Of a stretch of 28,550 nucleotides of DNA, positions 1-7,680 are shown piece by piece. Within the stretch, counting starts at the first letter, position 1. The number at the start of each line of letters is the position of its first letter. The notes beneath the pieces were generated by a model. That model was not told where the DNA came from. It was given only the letters and a program-made list of their open reading frames with translations, and searched no databases. The DNA is taken from positions 1 to 28,550 of the forward strand of contig JBMYQA010000047.1 of the NCBI GenBank assembly GCA_049600855.1, read 5' to 3'. Position numbers and translations under genes: made by a program. The stretch is from JBMYQA01 sp049600855 (GTDB taxonomy: Bacteria; Bacteroidota; Bacteroidia; Cytophagales; Flammeovirgaceae).

Positions 1-2
1 AG

Positions 3-113
3 GCTCCTAAGGCGTTGCTGCCCTCGGAGCTAGGAGCACAAGCGGTTGGATTCCCCCCAGCCAGTTTCGGTGGCGATGAAGATGGCGATCGGCGGCGGCG
101 GCCACGGCGATGA
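3..113 (+). other. Upstream coding fragment in frame 3, probable 5' continuation of the giant protein
   Basis: Bases 3-89 are open in frame 3 and encode a Pro/Ala-rich stretch ending in GGDEDGD. The frame then runs into an arginine run and stops at TGA 111-113. If one base is removed around 90 (the C in GATCGGCGGCGG) the peptide continues smoothly as GGGGHGDDGDDGWGWG in frame 1. The two frames therefore look like one gene split by a +1 change inside a GGC repeat. It could be a real mutation, a sequencing or assembly error, or slippage-based switching. Confidence 0.55.
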
Positions 114-3100
114 TGGTGACGATGGCTGGGGTTGGGGCGATGAAGGAGAAGAGGTAGAAGAGTTAATAAAACCCTTAGCAGATACCACAAAAACGTTTAT
201 TGAAACCAAAGTAGGGAGTGACATCCCCCAAATTATTGGCCCTTACATTGAGTTTGCTCAAGCAGATTTACTCATGAATTCTATATTCGATACCTTTAAA
301 ATTGAGCAAACTAGCGGTACGTTGATGGCAAAAGACAAGGTGTTTGTAGGAAAAGGAGGGCGATTTGATTGGCAAAATTCAGGACTTCCTACAGATGAGG
401 TATATTGTGAATTAGACGAATACAGTTTTAATGCGAAATCTCCCGTAATTTCAGGCGAAAATGCTAAGCTCTCTTATAGCTCTAAGTTTGATGGAACGGT
501 GAACGGGCAATTCAGCTATGAAGCCCGACCCAAAAGTAAATTACATGGCGCATCTTTCCCTCGATTTATCTCTTATGAAAATAATGTGCCCGTAAAAGAT
601 TTAGCACCTGATGTGATTTATAAGGGAGGGTTTGCGCTACGTGGAAAAAATATTTACAGCACCTCATTAAACGATGGGCCATCTCAGGTGGAGGTGGTCA
701 AAGATGGTGTGTTGAAATTTAAAGCGCGTTCTAGTATGCCTTTTGCGTTTACCGACTCATTAGTACTCAACCCAAAAGCAAGTATTGCTATTTTTCAAAA
801 AGGAGACTCCGTTTCGCATCCTGCAGTAGCGTTTAAATACGATGCCAAGGGAGGTGTATTAACGGCTCGAAAAAATAAGCATGAATACAAATACGCGCCG
901 TTTTCAGATTCTTACCACAAAGTGGAGTTAATAGGCGATTACATCACTTGGGATGTGAATACGGATAGCATGACCCTCGAAATACTAAATGCAAAAAATA
1001 AAGTACCCCTAGTTGTCAATTCAGCAGATCACTTTGATCCTGGAGAGTTTTCTCGCTTAAGAGGGTTAGCCGATTTCCACCCACTCATGATGGTCGTGGG
1101 GTACCGAAAATTGGCCAAGAGTAATGTATTCCAAAGTGAAGCGATGGCAAAGCAGTATAAGAAGAATCCAAACACGATCAAAGGTACCATGCAGTTTTTG
1201 GCTCAAAGGGGATTTATTGACTACGATCCCGTAACCGATATGGTGAGTGTAAAGCGAAAAGCGGTGTTGTATGCTTATGCAAATTTGAGAAAATTGGATT
1301 ACGATAATATCAGCATCAAATCCGTAAGCCCTTCTGGAAGTAATGCTACTTTTGATTTAGAAACACAAGACCTCACCCTAAATGGCGTAGATCAATTCTT
1401 AATCAGTGATTCATTGCGGGTATTGGTGCGACCAACGGGCAAAACCATTAAAATGAAGGCTGGTCGAGACATAGAGTTTAAAGGGGAAATGAAAGCAGGA
1501 AAGTTTGTTTATCGCGGAGAAGACTTTGCATTTAGCTACGACAACTTTTTGGTGAATATGCCTTACATTAAGGAAATGGCTTTTCTAGTTCCTGATTCAT
1601 CAAGTGGAGAAATTGGAGAACTTTCTAATAAAATGGTAAACACCAGTGGAATTTTATACATCTCCCAACCGCACAATAAATCAGGACTGAAAAAGTTTGA
1701 TAAATATCCTGAGTTTCAAGCAAATTCAGGTGGTGAATTCTTTTTTGGTGGAGATGAGATTTTGAGTGGTGCTTATCAAGGCGATTCTACCATCTTTTTT
1801 GATGTACCTCCCTTCGTGATGGATAGTATTAACTACAGTGATCCTGCCTCCATTAACTTTGAGGGTACATTTCACAGTGGTGGAATCTTCCCGCTATTTG
1901 AAGAAAAGCTTCGCGTAATGCCCGATCGTTCTTTTGGTTTTGAGCGACCTACACCACCAGAAGGTTTCCCAATCTATAAAGAAAAACTGAAGGAAAAAGC
2001 AACGTATTACAATACCATTCGACTAGATAATAAAGGGATTAGAGGGGATGGCCGTATTGAATATTTAACGGGTGAATTCTTATCCGATGATTATGTATTC
2101 TATTCGGATTCTGTAAAAACAACGCATGGTACCTCAGGTAATATTAGCGCAGGAAACTATTCTGGAACGTCTTATCCACATGTGAAGCTAGATGAGTATA
2201 ACATGCGCTGGCTAATCAATTACGATAGTATGCTCCTGACCTCACAATCAGGAAAACCATTCGAAATTTATGACAAGCAATACTCTTTTGACGGGACGCT
2301 AGCCTTGTCACCTTCAAACCTGTTTGGAGATGGAAAGTTTGAAAGTCCGATTTCAGTGACGACTTCAAGGGACTTTTCATTGGAAGAAACGCAGTTTACC
2401 AGCAAAAACTCTGAATTTATCATTAAAACAGATAACCCTTCCAAGCCAGCGATGAAAGGCGAGCGGGTAACGGTGTTTTATAACTTAAAAGATGAATTTG
2501 CCGACATTACTGCCGAACGTGAAGGTGATGATGTATTTGTATTCCCTTATACGCAATATGCGACTAGTCTTGGGCAAGCGCATTGGGACTTTAAAGATGA
2601 AAAGGTATACCTCACTGCAGTAGATAGTACCGGTGGACATTTATCGTCTTTTACCTCCTTAAACCCTCGCCAAGATGAATTGGAATTTACCGCAAAAAGT
2701 GCGGTTTATAATCAGAAAGACCTGACCCTAAATATTGATGGCGTAGAAGGTATTCGGGTCGCCAACGTATTAATTATGCCAGATAGTGGTAAGGTAGTCG
2801 TTCGGGAAAATGCAGAAATGGATGTATTGAATAATTCAACGGTAATTATTAACTCCTTCACCAAATACCATACCCTCAAAGATGGGCACATTAAAATCAG
2901 ATCACGGAAGCGTTTTGATGGTGATGCGCAATATACCTATGTGAATGATATTCAGGATACGATGTATATTAATTTCGATAACTTTAATGTTCGTACCATC
3001 TCAGAGAAGAAAGATAAAGGGGATAAAGGAAAAGATTACATCGAAAAGTTTGAAACAACAGCAAATGCAATTGTTTCAGAATCAGATAGCTTGAAAGTTT

Positions 3101-4272
3101 TTGCTGGCTTGCAGTATAAAGGAAAAGTAAGGCTCATTGACTTTAAAAAATACCTAGAGTTTGATGGTATGATTAGTCTTGACCTAGTGCGTGAAAATAA
3201 CTCTTGGTTTGCGTACAAATCGGATTCGGAGGAAACGCATGGCAAAATCTTTATTGATGAGGATACCAAAGTGGCGGGTTATCCAACGCGTTTACATACA
3301 GGACTCTATTTGGGGAAAACCAACCGTGAGTTATATGGAACCATGCTGGAGTTCAATAAAGAAAGAATTGGCGATATTGGCATATTTACGGCTAAAGGCT
3401 TTTTGACCTTTAATAATGAAACGAAGGATTACATCATTTCCCCTACAGAAAAGCTTGATGGTACCAATCCTAAAGGAAATAAATTTACGTACAATCACGA
3501 TGCACAACGCGTCACCTACGATGGGATATTTAATTTGGTAAAAGATAACAAAGACTTTCTAGTTTCGTGTTCAGGGCGCGGAGCAGGTTCGATTTCTGGA
3601 AAGGACTATAGTTTGAATACCATGATTATGATGGGCTTTGAGCCCAATCAAGGAGCTTTGGAAGTAATGGCAGAAGATTTTTTGGAAAAAGATCATACAG
3701 ATGGCGCTAACCCAATTTTTAGTGAACTGAAGAATAAAGTAGCGCAATTTTTGGAGGCCAAAGATTTTGAACGCTATGTGAAAGAAGCTGAAACAGCAGG
3801 CGATCAATCCATTGCCAAGGTTTTTCCAAATGCACTGGCATTGTCGGATGTAAACTTAAAATGGTCTGATGAAAACCAAGCCTTCTACAGCGAAGGAGAA
3901 ATTGGGCTTTCTCATATCTTCAAAGATGATATTAACTCTAGGGTAAAAGGTTATGTAGAAATTCCAAAAATAGACGACTTATCTACAATAAATGTTTACC
4001 TCGAAACGCATGGTGGACAATGGTATTTCTTTAGTCATAAAAAAGGAAAGATTGTGGTGTATTCTTCTAATGAAGATTTTAATATCGCTGTGATGGATAA
4101 GAAATCGAAAGATAAATTGGAAGTAACCGATCCGCATGAAGTATCCTTATTTTTGGAAGATTTTAATATTAAATACTTAGGCGGGAAAGAGTTTATTAAG
4201 GATAAAAAAGAGGATGATCCTTTTAAAGAGAAGAAGGATGAAGAAGAAGAGGAGAAAAAGGATGGATTTTAA
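46..4272 (+). CDS. Giant beta-rich protein of unknown function (5' end frameshifted or outside window)
   Basis: I do not recognise a named family. The readable frame gives about 1400 residues, mostly short alternating strands with Asn/Asp turns and frequent 'F.G', 'L.LNG' and 'D.M.I' patterns. This resembles long repetitive beta-solenoid or OstA/LptA-like envelope proteins, but that is inference. It opens with a Gly/Asp/Trp-rich tract (bases about 91-150) and ends in a charged Glu/Lys tail (last ~25 residues). There are no obvious membrane segments. The first possible start in this frame is TTG at 46, after an in-frame TAG at 31-33; an AGGAG sits at 32-36. The upstream reading frame 3 (bases 3-89) looks coding and joins this frame if one base is removed near 90, so the true start probably lies before the window and TTG46 is an artefact. 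A terminator hairpin follows at 4301-4330. Confidence 0.7.
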   Translation: MDSPQPVSVAMKMAIGGGGHGDDGDDGWGWGDEGEEVEELIKPLADTTKTFIETKVGSDIPQIIGPYIEFAQADLLMNSIFDTFKIEQTSGTLMAKDKVFVGKGGRFDWQNSGLPTDEVYCELDEYSFNAKSPVISGENAKLSYSSKFDGTVNGQFSYEARPKSKLHGASFPRFISYENNVPVKDLAPDVIYKGGFALRGKNIYSTSLNDGPSQVEVVKDGVLKFKARSSMPFAFTDSLVLNPKASIAIFQKGDSVSHPAVAFKYDAKGGVLTARKNKHEYKYAPFSDSYHKVELIGDYITWDVNTDSMTLEILNAKNKVPLVVNSADHFDPGEFSRLRGLADFHPLMMVVGYRKLAKSNVFQSEAMAKQYKKNPNTIKGTMQFLAQRGFIDYDPVTDMVSVKRKAVLYAYANLRKLDYDNISIKSVSPSGSNATFDLETQDLTLNGVDQFLISDSLRVLVRPTGKTIKMKAGRDIEFKGEMKAGKFVYRGEDFAFSYDNFLVNMPYIKEMAFLVPDSSSGEIGELSNKMVNTSGILYISQPHNKSGLKKFDKYPEFQANSGGEFFFGGDEILSGAYQGDSTIFFDVPPFVMDSINYSDPASINFEGTFHSGGIFPLFEEKLRVMPDRSFGFERPTPPEGFPIYKEKLKEKATYYNTIRLDNKGIRGDGRIEYLTGEFLSDDYVFYSDSVKTTHGTSGNISAGNYSGTSYPHVKLDEYNMRWLINYDSMLLTSQSGKPFEIYDKQYSFDGTLALSPSNLFGDGKFESPISVTTSRDFSLEETQFTSKNSEFIIKTDNPSKPAMKGERVTVFYNLKDEFADITAEREGDDVFVFPYTQYATSLGQAHWDFKDEKVYLTAVDSTGGHLSSFTSLNPRQDELEFTAKSAVYNQKDLTLNIDGVEGIRVANVLIMPDSGKVVVRENAEMDVLNNSTVIINSFTKYHTLKDGHIKIRSRKRFDGDAQYTYVNDIQDTMYINFDNFNVRTISEKKDKGDKGKDYIEKFETTANAIVSESDSLKVFAGLQYKGKVRLIDFKKYLEFDGMISLDLVRENNSWFAYKSDSEETHGKIFIDEDTKVAGYPTRLHTGLYLGKTNRELYGTMLEFNKERIGDIGIFTAKGFLTFNNETKDYIISPTEKLDGTNPKGNKFTYNHDAQRVTYDGIFNLVKDNKDFLVSCSGRGAGSISGKDYSLNTMIMMGFEPNQGALEVMAEDFLEKDHTDGANPIFSELKNKVAQFLEAKDFERYVKEAETAGDQSIAKVFPNALALSDVNLKWSDENQAFYSEGEIGLSHIFKDDINSRVKGYVEIPKIDDLSTINVYLETHGGQWYFFSHKKGKIVVYSSNEDFNIAVMDKKSKDKLEVTDPHEVSLFLEDFNIKYLGGKEFIKDKKEDDPFKEKKDEEEEEKKDGF

Positions 4273-4300
4273 CCTGCCTCAACATGCAATGATTTTTAAG

Positions 4301-4330
4301 TGGTCAACCTGTACGGTTGGCCATTTTTTA
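4301..4330 (+). terminator. Rho-independent terminator after the giant gene
   Basis: TGGTCAACC (4301-4309) pairs with GGTTGGCCA (4315-4323) with one G-U pair and a 5-base loop, followed at once by TTTTTTA. It lies 28 bases after the stop at 4272. Confidence 0.85.
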
Positions 4331-4371
4331 TGGATTTGATGGAGGTATTATGGATTAGTAGTTAAACCCCA

Positions 4372-4953
4372 CTAGGAAATTTTGGTAAGCATGCTGAGCG
4401 TTTGTTCTTCTCCCCAATTGGGAGAAAGCTCGTGGGGCGGTATATAAGTAGCATATTTAGCTTTTGCTTTTAACAATAGCGGCAAGGCTTTCTTTTTGCC
4501 ACCTCCAATAATTCGAGGTTTATTGTAGGCCGCTTGTGCCTTCAAAAAATATACTCTAGGATTTTGCGGATCGAGCGCCTGAGCTTTTTCCAATAAGCGT
4601 TCGATTTCACCAATGTAAAGTGGACCACGCGTCAATACCGCAATCATAATTTTGGCCTGATACCAAAATGCGTGTAAAATATGCGTTTCAGGATCGCGAG
4701 ATTTGAGCAATAAAAGCCTTTTCAAAAATGATTCTGCATCATCAATATATTCATCCCGTTTATCTATGTGAAGCTCCAACATGCTAAGTAAAATACATGT
4801 CAAGCAAGCATAATAGGGAATCAGCCACTCTAAATCTGGAGGAATATCCAAGCGATGAAGCTGCTGAAGAACTACCAAGTATTCTTCTTCTGTTTGAGCA
4901 GCATTCATTTGCTCAATCAATTGCTTAATATGATGATAATGGTTAGAAGACAT
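4372..4953 (-). CDS. Small TPR-like helical protein
   Basis: The gene encodes 193 residues, almost entirely helical. The segment around residues 120-175 has the look of a tetratricopeptide unit (LLEKAQALDPQNPRVYFLKA) followed by a GGGKKKALPLLLKA stretch and a C-terminal 'PNWGEEQ'. This layout is seen in a family of small Bacteroidota TPR proteins. No signal peptide is apparent, so it is probably cytoplasmic. Its partners are unknown; TPR units usually mediate protein contacts. ATG at 4953 is the natural start. A TAnnTTTG-type -7 element lies on the minus strand at 5021-5028, about 68 bases upstream. It is transcribed in the same direction as the AraC regulator upstream (gap about 100 bases). 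Confidence 0.75.
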   Translation of the reverse strand: MSSNHYHHIKQLIEQMNAAQTEEEYLVVLQQLHRLDIPPDLEWLIPYYACLTCILLSMLELHIDKRDEYIDDAESFLKRLLLLKSRDPETHILHAFWYQAKIMIAVLTRGPLYIGEIERLLEKAQALDPQNPRVYFLKAQAAYNKPRIIGGGKKKALPLLLKAKAKYATYIPPHELSPNWGEEQTLSMLTKIS

Positions 4954-5020
4954 TAGTTAGGTGATGCATCATTACTTGAAATATTAACTGATTTTCAGTC
5001 ATTTTGTTTGAGAAAAGCAA

Positions 5021-5028
5021 CAAAAATA
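5021..5028 (-). promoter_or_regulatory. Bacteroidota -7 element (TATTTTTG) for the TPR gene
   Basis: Read on the minus strand, 5028-5021 is TATTTTTG, a perfect match to TAnnTTTG. It sits between the AraC gene and the TPR gene and would give a leader of about 60 bases. No clean -33 TTTG is seen at the ideal spacing. Confidence 0.4.
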
Positions 5029-5055
5029 CAAGCTGTTCGAAAGGGAAAGTTCAAC

Positions 5056-5931
5056 TTAATTTTGAAGTTTATAGCGCTTTAAATATTCGGATGGCGTGTG
5101 TTTGGTAATTGTTTTAAATTGCCGATTAAAGTTTGAAATATTATTGTATCCACACGCATAGCTGATTTCGGTAATATTATAATCCCCTTCAATGAGTAAT
5201 TTACAGGCATGACCTATTCTGACCTCACTCAAGAAATTAGAAAAGGTTTTTTGGGTGCGTTGCTTAAAGTACCTACTGAAAGCCGTAGTGCTCATATTAG
5301 CCACAGAAGCTACAGCTTCTAAGGAGATAGAACCATTGAAATTATTCATGATGTAATCGAACACATCATTAATTTTTTTACTCTCTGTTTCTTTTTGAGG
5401 AGCCGAAAAGCTGACTTTTGAGAGGTAGTGCCATTCGGTAGAAGTTGCTATGGTATTTAGAATAGAAAGTAACATCAAAAAGCGATCAAATCCTTCTAGT
5501 TTCACCAAGCGTTTCATCTTTTCCCCTACAATCTCTTTCGTGCGCCCCTCTGCTTTAATGCCTCTTGATGCTTTTTTTAGTAATTGATTGATGTGCCACA
5601 TTTCTGGCAACTTAAAAAACTCTTTACCAAACGATTGATCATTAAAATACATGGAAATAAAGCTCGCCCTCAATGTTGGATCTTCCTTGTAAAATGCCTG
5701 ATCATTGCGGAATACATGTGGAAGGTTAGGCCCAATTAAAAAAATATCTCCTGCTTGAAACCGTTCAATACTATCGCCAATAAAATAAGTGCCATAACTT
5801 TCCAATATAATGGTGATTTGCAATTCAGGATGGTAATGCAAAACATCATAAAAATGAGCGAGCCCTTCTTCGGTTTGTACACTAAATGACTCTTGCTGGG
5901 TTTTAGGAAAGCTATATAATACAGGCTTCAT
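5056..5931 (-). CDS. AraC-family transcriptional regulator
   Basis: The protein has 291 residues. Residues about 20-95 form a cupin-like effector-binding region with repeated glycine/proline turns ('HYHPELQITIILES', 'FQAGDIFLIGPNLPHVF'). Residues about 186-289 form the double helix-turn-helix of the AraC family, with 'ISLEAVASVANMS...FSRYFKQ' as the first HTH and 'ITEISYACGYNNISNFNRQFK' with 'TPSEYLKRYK' as the second. It has the standard length. It is divergent from the fatty acid desaturase across about 180 bases holding direct and inverted repeats, so it may control that gene and itself. The inducer is unknown. Confidence 0.93.
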   Translation of the reverse strand: MKPVLYSFPKTQQESFSVQTEEGLAHFYDVLHYHPELQITIILESYGTYFIGDSIERFQAGDIFLIGPNLPHVFRNDQAFYKEDPTLRASFISMYFNDQSFGKEFFKLPEMWHINQLLKKASRGIKAEGRTKEIVGEKMKRLVKLEGFDRFLMLLSILNTIATSTEWHYLSKVSFSAPQKETESKKINDVFDYIMNNFNGSISLEAVASVANMSTTAFSRYFKQRTQKTFSNFLSEVRIGHACKLLIEGDYNITEISYACGYNNISNFNRQFKTITKHTPSEYLKRYKLQN

Positions 5932-5964
5932 AATGAAATTTTTGCGAAAATGTCTCTATTGGGT

Positions 5965-5995
5965 CAAAATACAGATAAGCACGTTAACAAACAAA
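5965..5995 (-). promoter_or_regulatory. Possible promoter of the AraC gene
   Basis: On the minus strand TTTG (5995-5992) is followed after 20 bases by TATTTTG (5971-5965). The latter is one base shorter than the ideal TAnnTTTG. The position, about 34 bases before the ATG at 5931, is suitable. Confidence 0.3.
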
Positions 5996-6030
5996 ATCGT
6001 GGGCAGTGCGCATGCATATTTTAATAGAGA

Positions 6031-6061
6031 TTGAAAAATAGCTAAAAAATCGTTATTTTTG
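6031..6061 (+). promoter_or_regulatory. Promoter of the fatty acid desaturase gene (TTG-N20-TATTTTTG)
   Basis: TTG at 6031-6033 and TATTTTTG at 6054-6061 are separated by 20 bases and match the Bacteroidota -33/-7 pattern (TTTG and TAnnTTTG). Transcription would begin near 6068, upstream of the ATG at 6112. The pair lies between two GCATGCATA-like repeats (6007-6018 and 6071-6082). Confidence 0.6.
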
Positions 6062-6111
6062 ATTAATAGGTATGCGTGCATACTATTTTTACTTTGCCAA
6101 TTGCTTTACCA

Positions 6112-7083
6112 ATGGAACAACTAAAACTAACCAATTACCTTACGCCTGAGGAACGTAAAGCCTTGCATCAAAAAAACGATTGGTATGCAAGTTTAGAGAT
6201 TTTACACACTTGGGCTTGGATTGCAGCTGCTTTTGCTTTAGCAGGATTATTTCCAAATCCGTTAACCATCTTAATTGCCTTATTTGTATTAGGAGGCAAA
6301 CAGCTCGCTTGTGCGATTATTATGCACGATGCTTCGCATTATTCACTGTTTAATAAGAATAGTGTAAACGATTGGGTGGGCAAGTGGTTTGGTGCTTATC
6401 CAATCCTAAATAACATGGAATCTTACCGTCCCTATCACGTTGAACATCATTTGAAAACGGGAACCGATCACGATCCTGATTTAGGACTAACAACGGGCTA
6501 TCCTACGAGTAAAAAAAGCATGACTCGAAAATTCATACGCGATTTAACAGGGGTAACAGGAATAAAAGCAACCATTGGGCTTTTGGCAATGCATTTAGGA
6601 ATCCTTGCGTATCACATGGGAGGAAAGGTGAGTAAAGTGGAGGTAAAAGGCAGCCGCTTTCAGCATATAGCTAAGGCTGCCCTAAAAAACCTATCAGGTC
6701 CATTTATGGCTAATCTGTTCTTATTTCTCCTACTTTGGAGTGCAGGAAGCGCTTGGCTATACGTACTTTGGGTGATTGCCTACCTCACGACTTTTCAATT
6801 TTGCCTGAGAGTGCGCTCCATGGCTGAACATTCAGTCGTTCCCAATCGCTTAGACCCCTATCAGAATACGCGTACAACCTATGCGAACTTTTTGGAAAAG
6901 ATGCTGTTTGCTCCACATCATGTCAACTACCATACTGAACATCATTTATTAATGGCAGTACCTTGCTATCATTTACCTAAAATGCATAAAATGCTGAGAG
7001 AAAGAGGGTTTTATGAGAAAGGTATTTTAGAAAAAGGCTACCTGAATATTGTGAAGCTGGCAATTGGAGTAGCGGTAAAATAA
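6112..7083 (+). CDS. Membrane fatty acid desaturase
   Basis: This is a di-iron acyl desaturase that introduces a double bond into membrane acyl chains. The three histidine clusters of the family are all present: HDASH, HVEHH followed by 'TDHDPD', and HTEHH near the C terminus. Hydrophobic segments lie around residues 35-70 and 150-230, giving the usual layout of four membrane spans with the metal site in the cytoplasm. I prefer ATG 6112 (MEQLKLTNYLT...) over the upstream in-frame GTG at 6076, because it fits the promoter at 6031-6061. The length (323 residues) is normal. It is divergent from the AraC-type regulator, a plausible controller, and convergent with the rhodanese gene at a 22-base gap. 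The substrate and double-bond position cannot be read from the sequence. Confidence 0.92.
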   Translation: MEQLKLTNYLTPEERKALHQKNDWYASLEILHTWAWIAAAFALAGLFPNPLTILIALFVLGGKQLACAIIMHDASHYSLFNKNSVNDWVGKWFGAYPILNNMESYRPYHVEHHLKTGTDHDPDLGLTTGYPTSKKSMTRKFIRDLTGVTGIKATIGLLAMHLGILAYHMGGKVSKVEVKGSRFQHIAKAALKNLSGPFMANLFLFLLLWSAGSAWLYVLWVIAYLTTFQFCLRVRSMAEHSVVPNRLDPYQNTRTTYANFLEKMLFAPHHVNYHTEHHLLMAVPCYHLPKMHKMLRERGFYEKGILEKGYLNIVKLAIGVAVK

Positions 7084-7105
7084 GCCGCCACATGAATGGT
7101 CATGC

Positions 7106-7501
7106 TCAATCGCAATGGCACGTTACTCCCTCAGTCTCTTCAGCCTGTGTACCTTGAACTGCGTAACCATCGCGTTTCCACCATGAAATGCCGCCAATGA
7201 GTTCCTTGACTTTGAAACCTAATTGGGCCATTTTTAACGCTCCCTTGGTTGATGCGTTACAGCCAATGCCATCGCAATACGTAATATAGGTGAGAGAACG
7301 ATCGAGGTGTTTGGTGGATTCTTCATTCATTTTACGATGATGGAGATGAATAGCTTGCGGAATGTGCTCTTGCTGATAAGCACTTTCATTTCGTGCATCA
7401 ATCACCACAATGGCAGCATGGGCATCTAATGCTGCTTTCACATCAGCAGGATCGGTTAGGTAATCTAATTTACTTTGGAAATACGCAATGGCATCTTTCA
7501 T
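7106..7501 (-). CDS. Rhodanese-like domain protein
   Basis: This is a single rhodanese domain of 131 residues. The active-site loop is 'YCDGIGCNAS', with the first Cys as the likely sulfur-accepting residue. It is followed by 'LGFKVKELIGGISWWKRDGY', typical of single-domain rhodaneses. An 'VIDARNESAYQQEHIPQAIHL' strand-helix unit precedes it, matching the conserved D-R...H-I-P-A pattern. The C terminus is 'TCHCD', a CxC pair that could take part in persulfide relay (inference). I use ATG 7501; a longer frame would start at 7579, but it would run through the -7 element at 7531-7538. The gene is divergent from a MetR-like regulator, which suggests a sulfur-metabolism link. Confidence 0.88.
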   Translation of the reverse strand: MKDAIAYFQSKLDYLTDPADVKAALDAHAAIVVIDARNESAYQQEHIPQAIHLHHRKMNEESTKHLDRSLTYITYCDGIGCNASTKGALKMAQLGFKVKELIGGISWWKRDGYAVQGTQAEETEGVTCHCD

Positions 7502-7530
7502 GATTTGTAGATTTTTTGTTGAACATGCTA

Positions 7531-7538
7531 CAAAGCTA
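7531..7538 (-). promoter_or_regulatory. -7 element (TAGCTTTG) for the rhodanese gene
   Basis: On the minus strand 7538-7531 reads TAGCTTTG, a perfect TAnnTTTG match, 29 bases before the ATG at 7501. This also decides the start codon in favour of the shorter protein. Confidence 0.5.
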
Positions 7539-7584
7539 GATGACTTTCTGTACACTAAAAAGCGAAAAAAAATCAGCAAAATCG

Positions 7585-7597
7585 TGAAGAGAATTCA
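7585..7597. promoter_or_regulatory. MetR-type operator TGAA-N5-TTCA
   Basis: TGAAGAGAATTCA matches the enterobacterial MetR consensus TGAANNWNNTTCA except for G at the central position. It lies between the divergent rhodanese and LysR/MetR-type genes, upstream of both -7 elements (7531-7538 and 7643-7650), where a LysR-type activator normally binds. Confidence 0.45.
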
Positions 7598-7642
7598 GTG
7601 ATAAAATCAATTGATTTTGAGCGAGTGCGCAAGCTTTGTGTG

Positions 7643-7650
7643 TAGTTTTG
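7643..7650 (+). promoter_or_regulatory. -7 element (TAGTTTTG) for the LysR-type gene
   Basis: This is a perfect TAnnTTTG match 30 bases before ATG 7681. A TTTTG at 7615-7619 could serve as the -33 element, at a spacing a few bases longer than ideal. Confidence 0.45.
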
Positions 7651-7680
7651 TAAGGGTTAGACAAGTTCATTGTGACAGTT

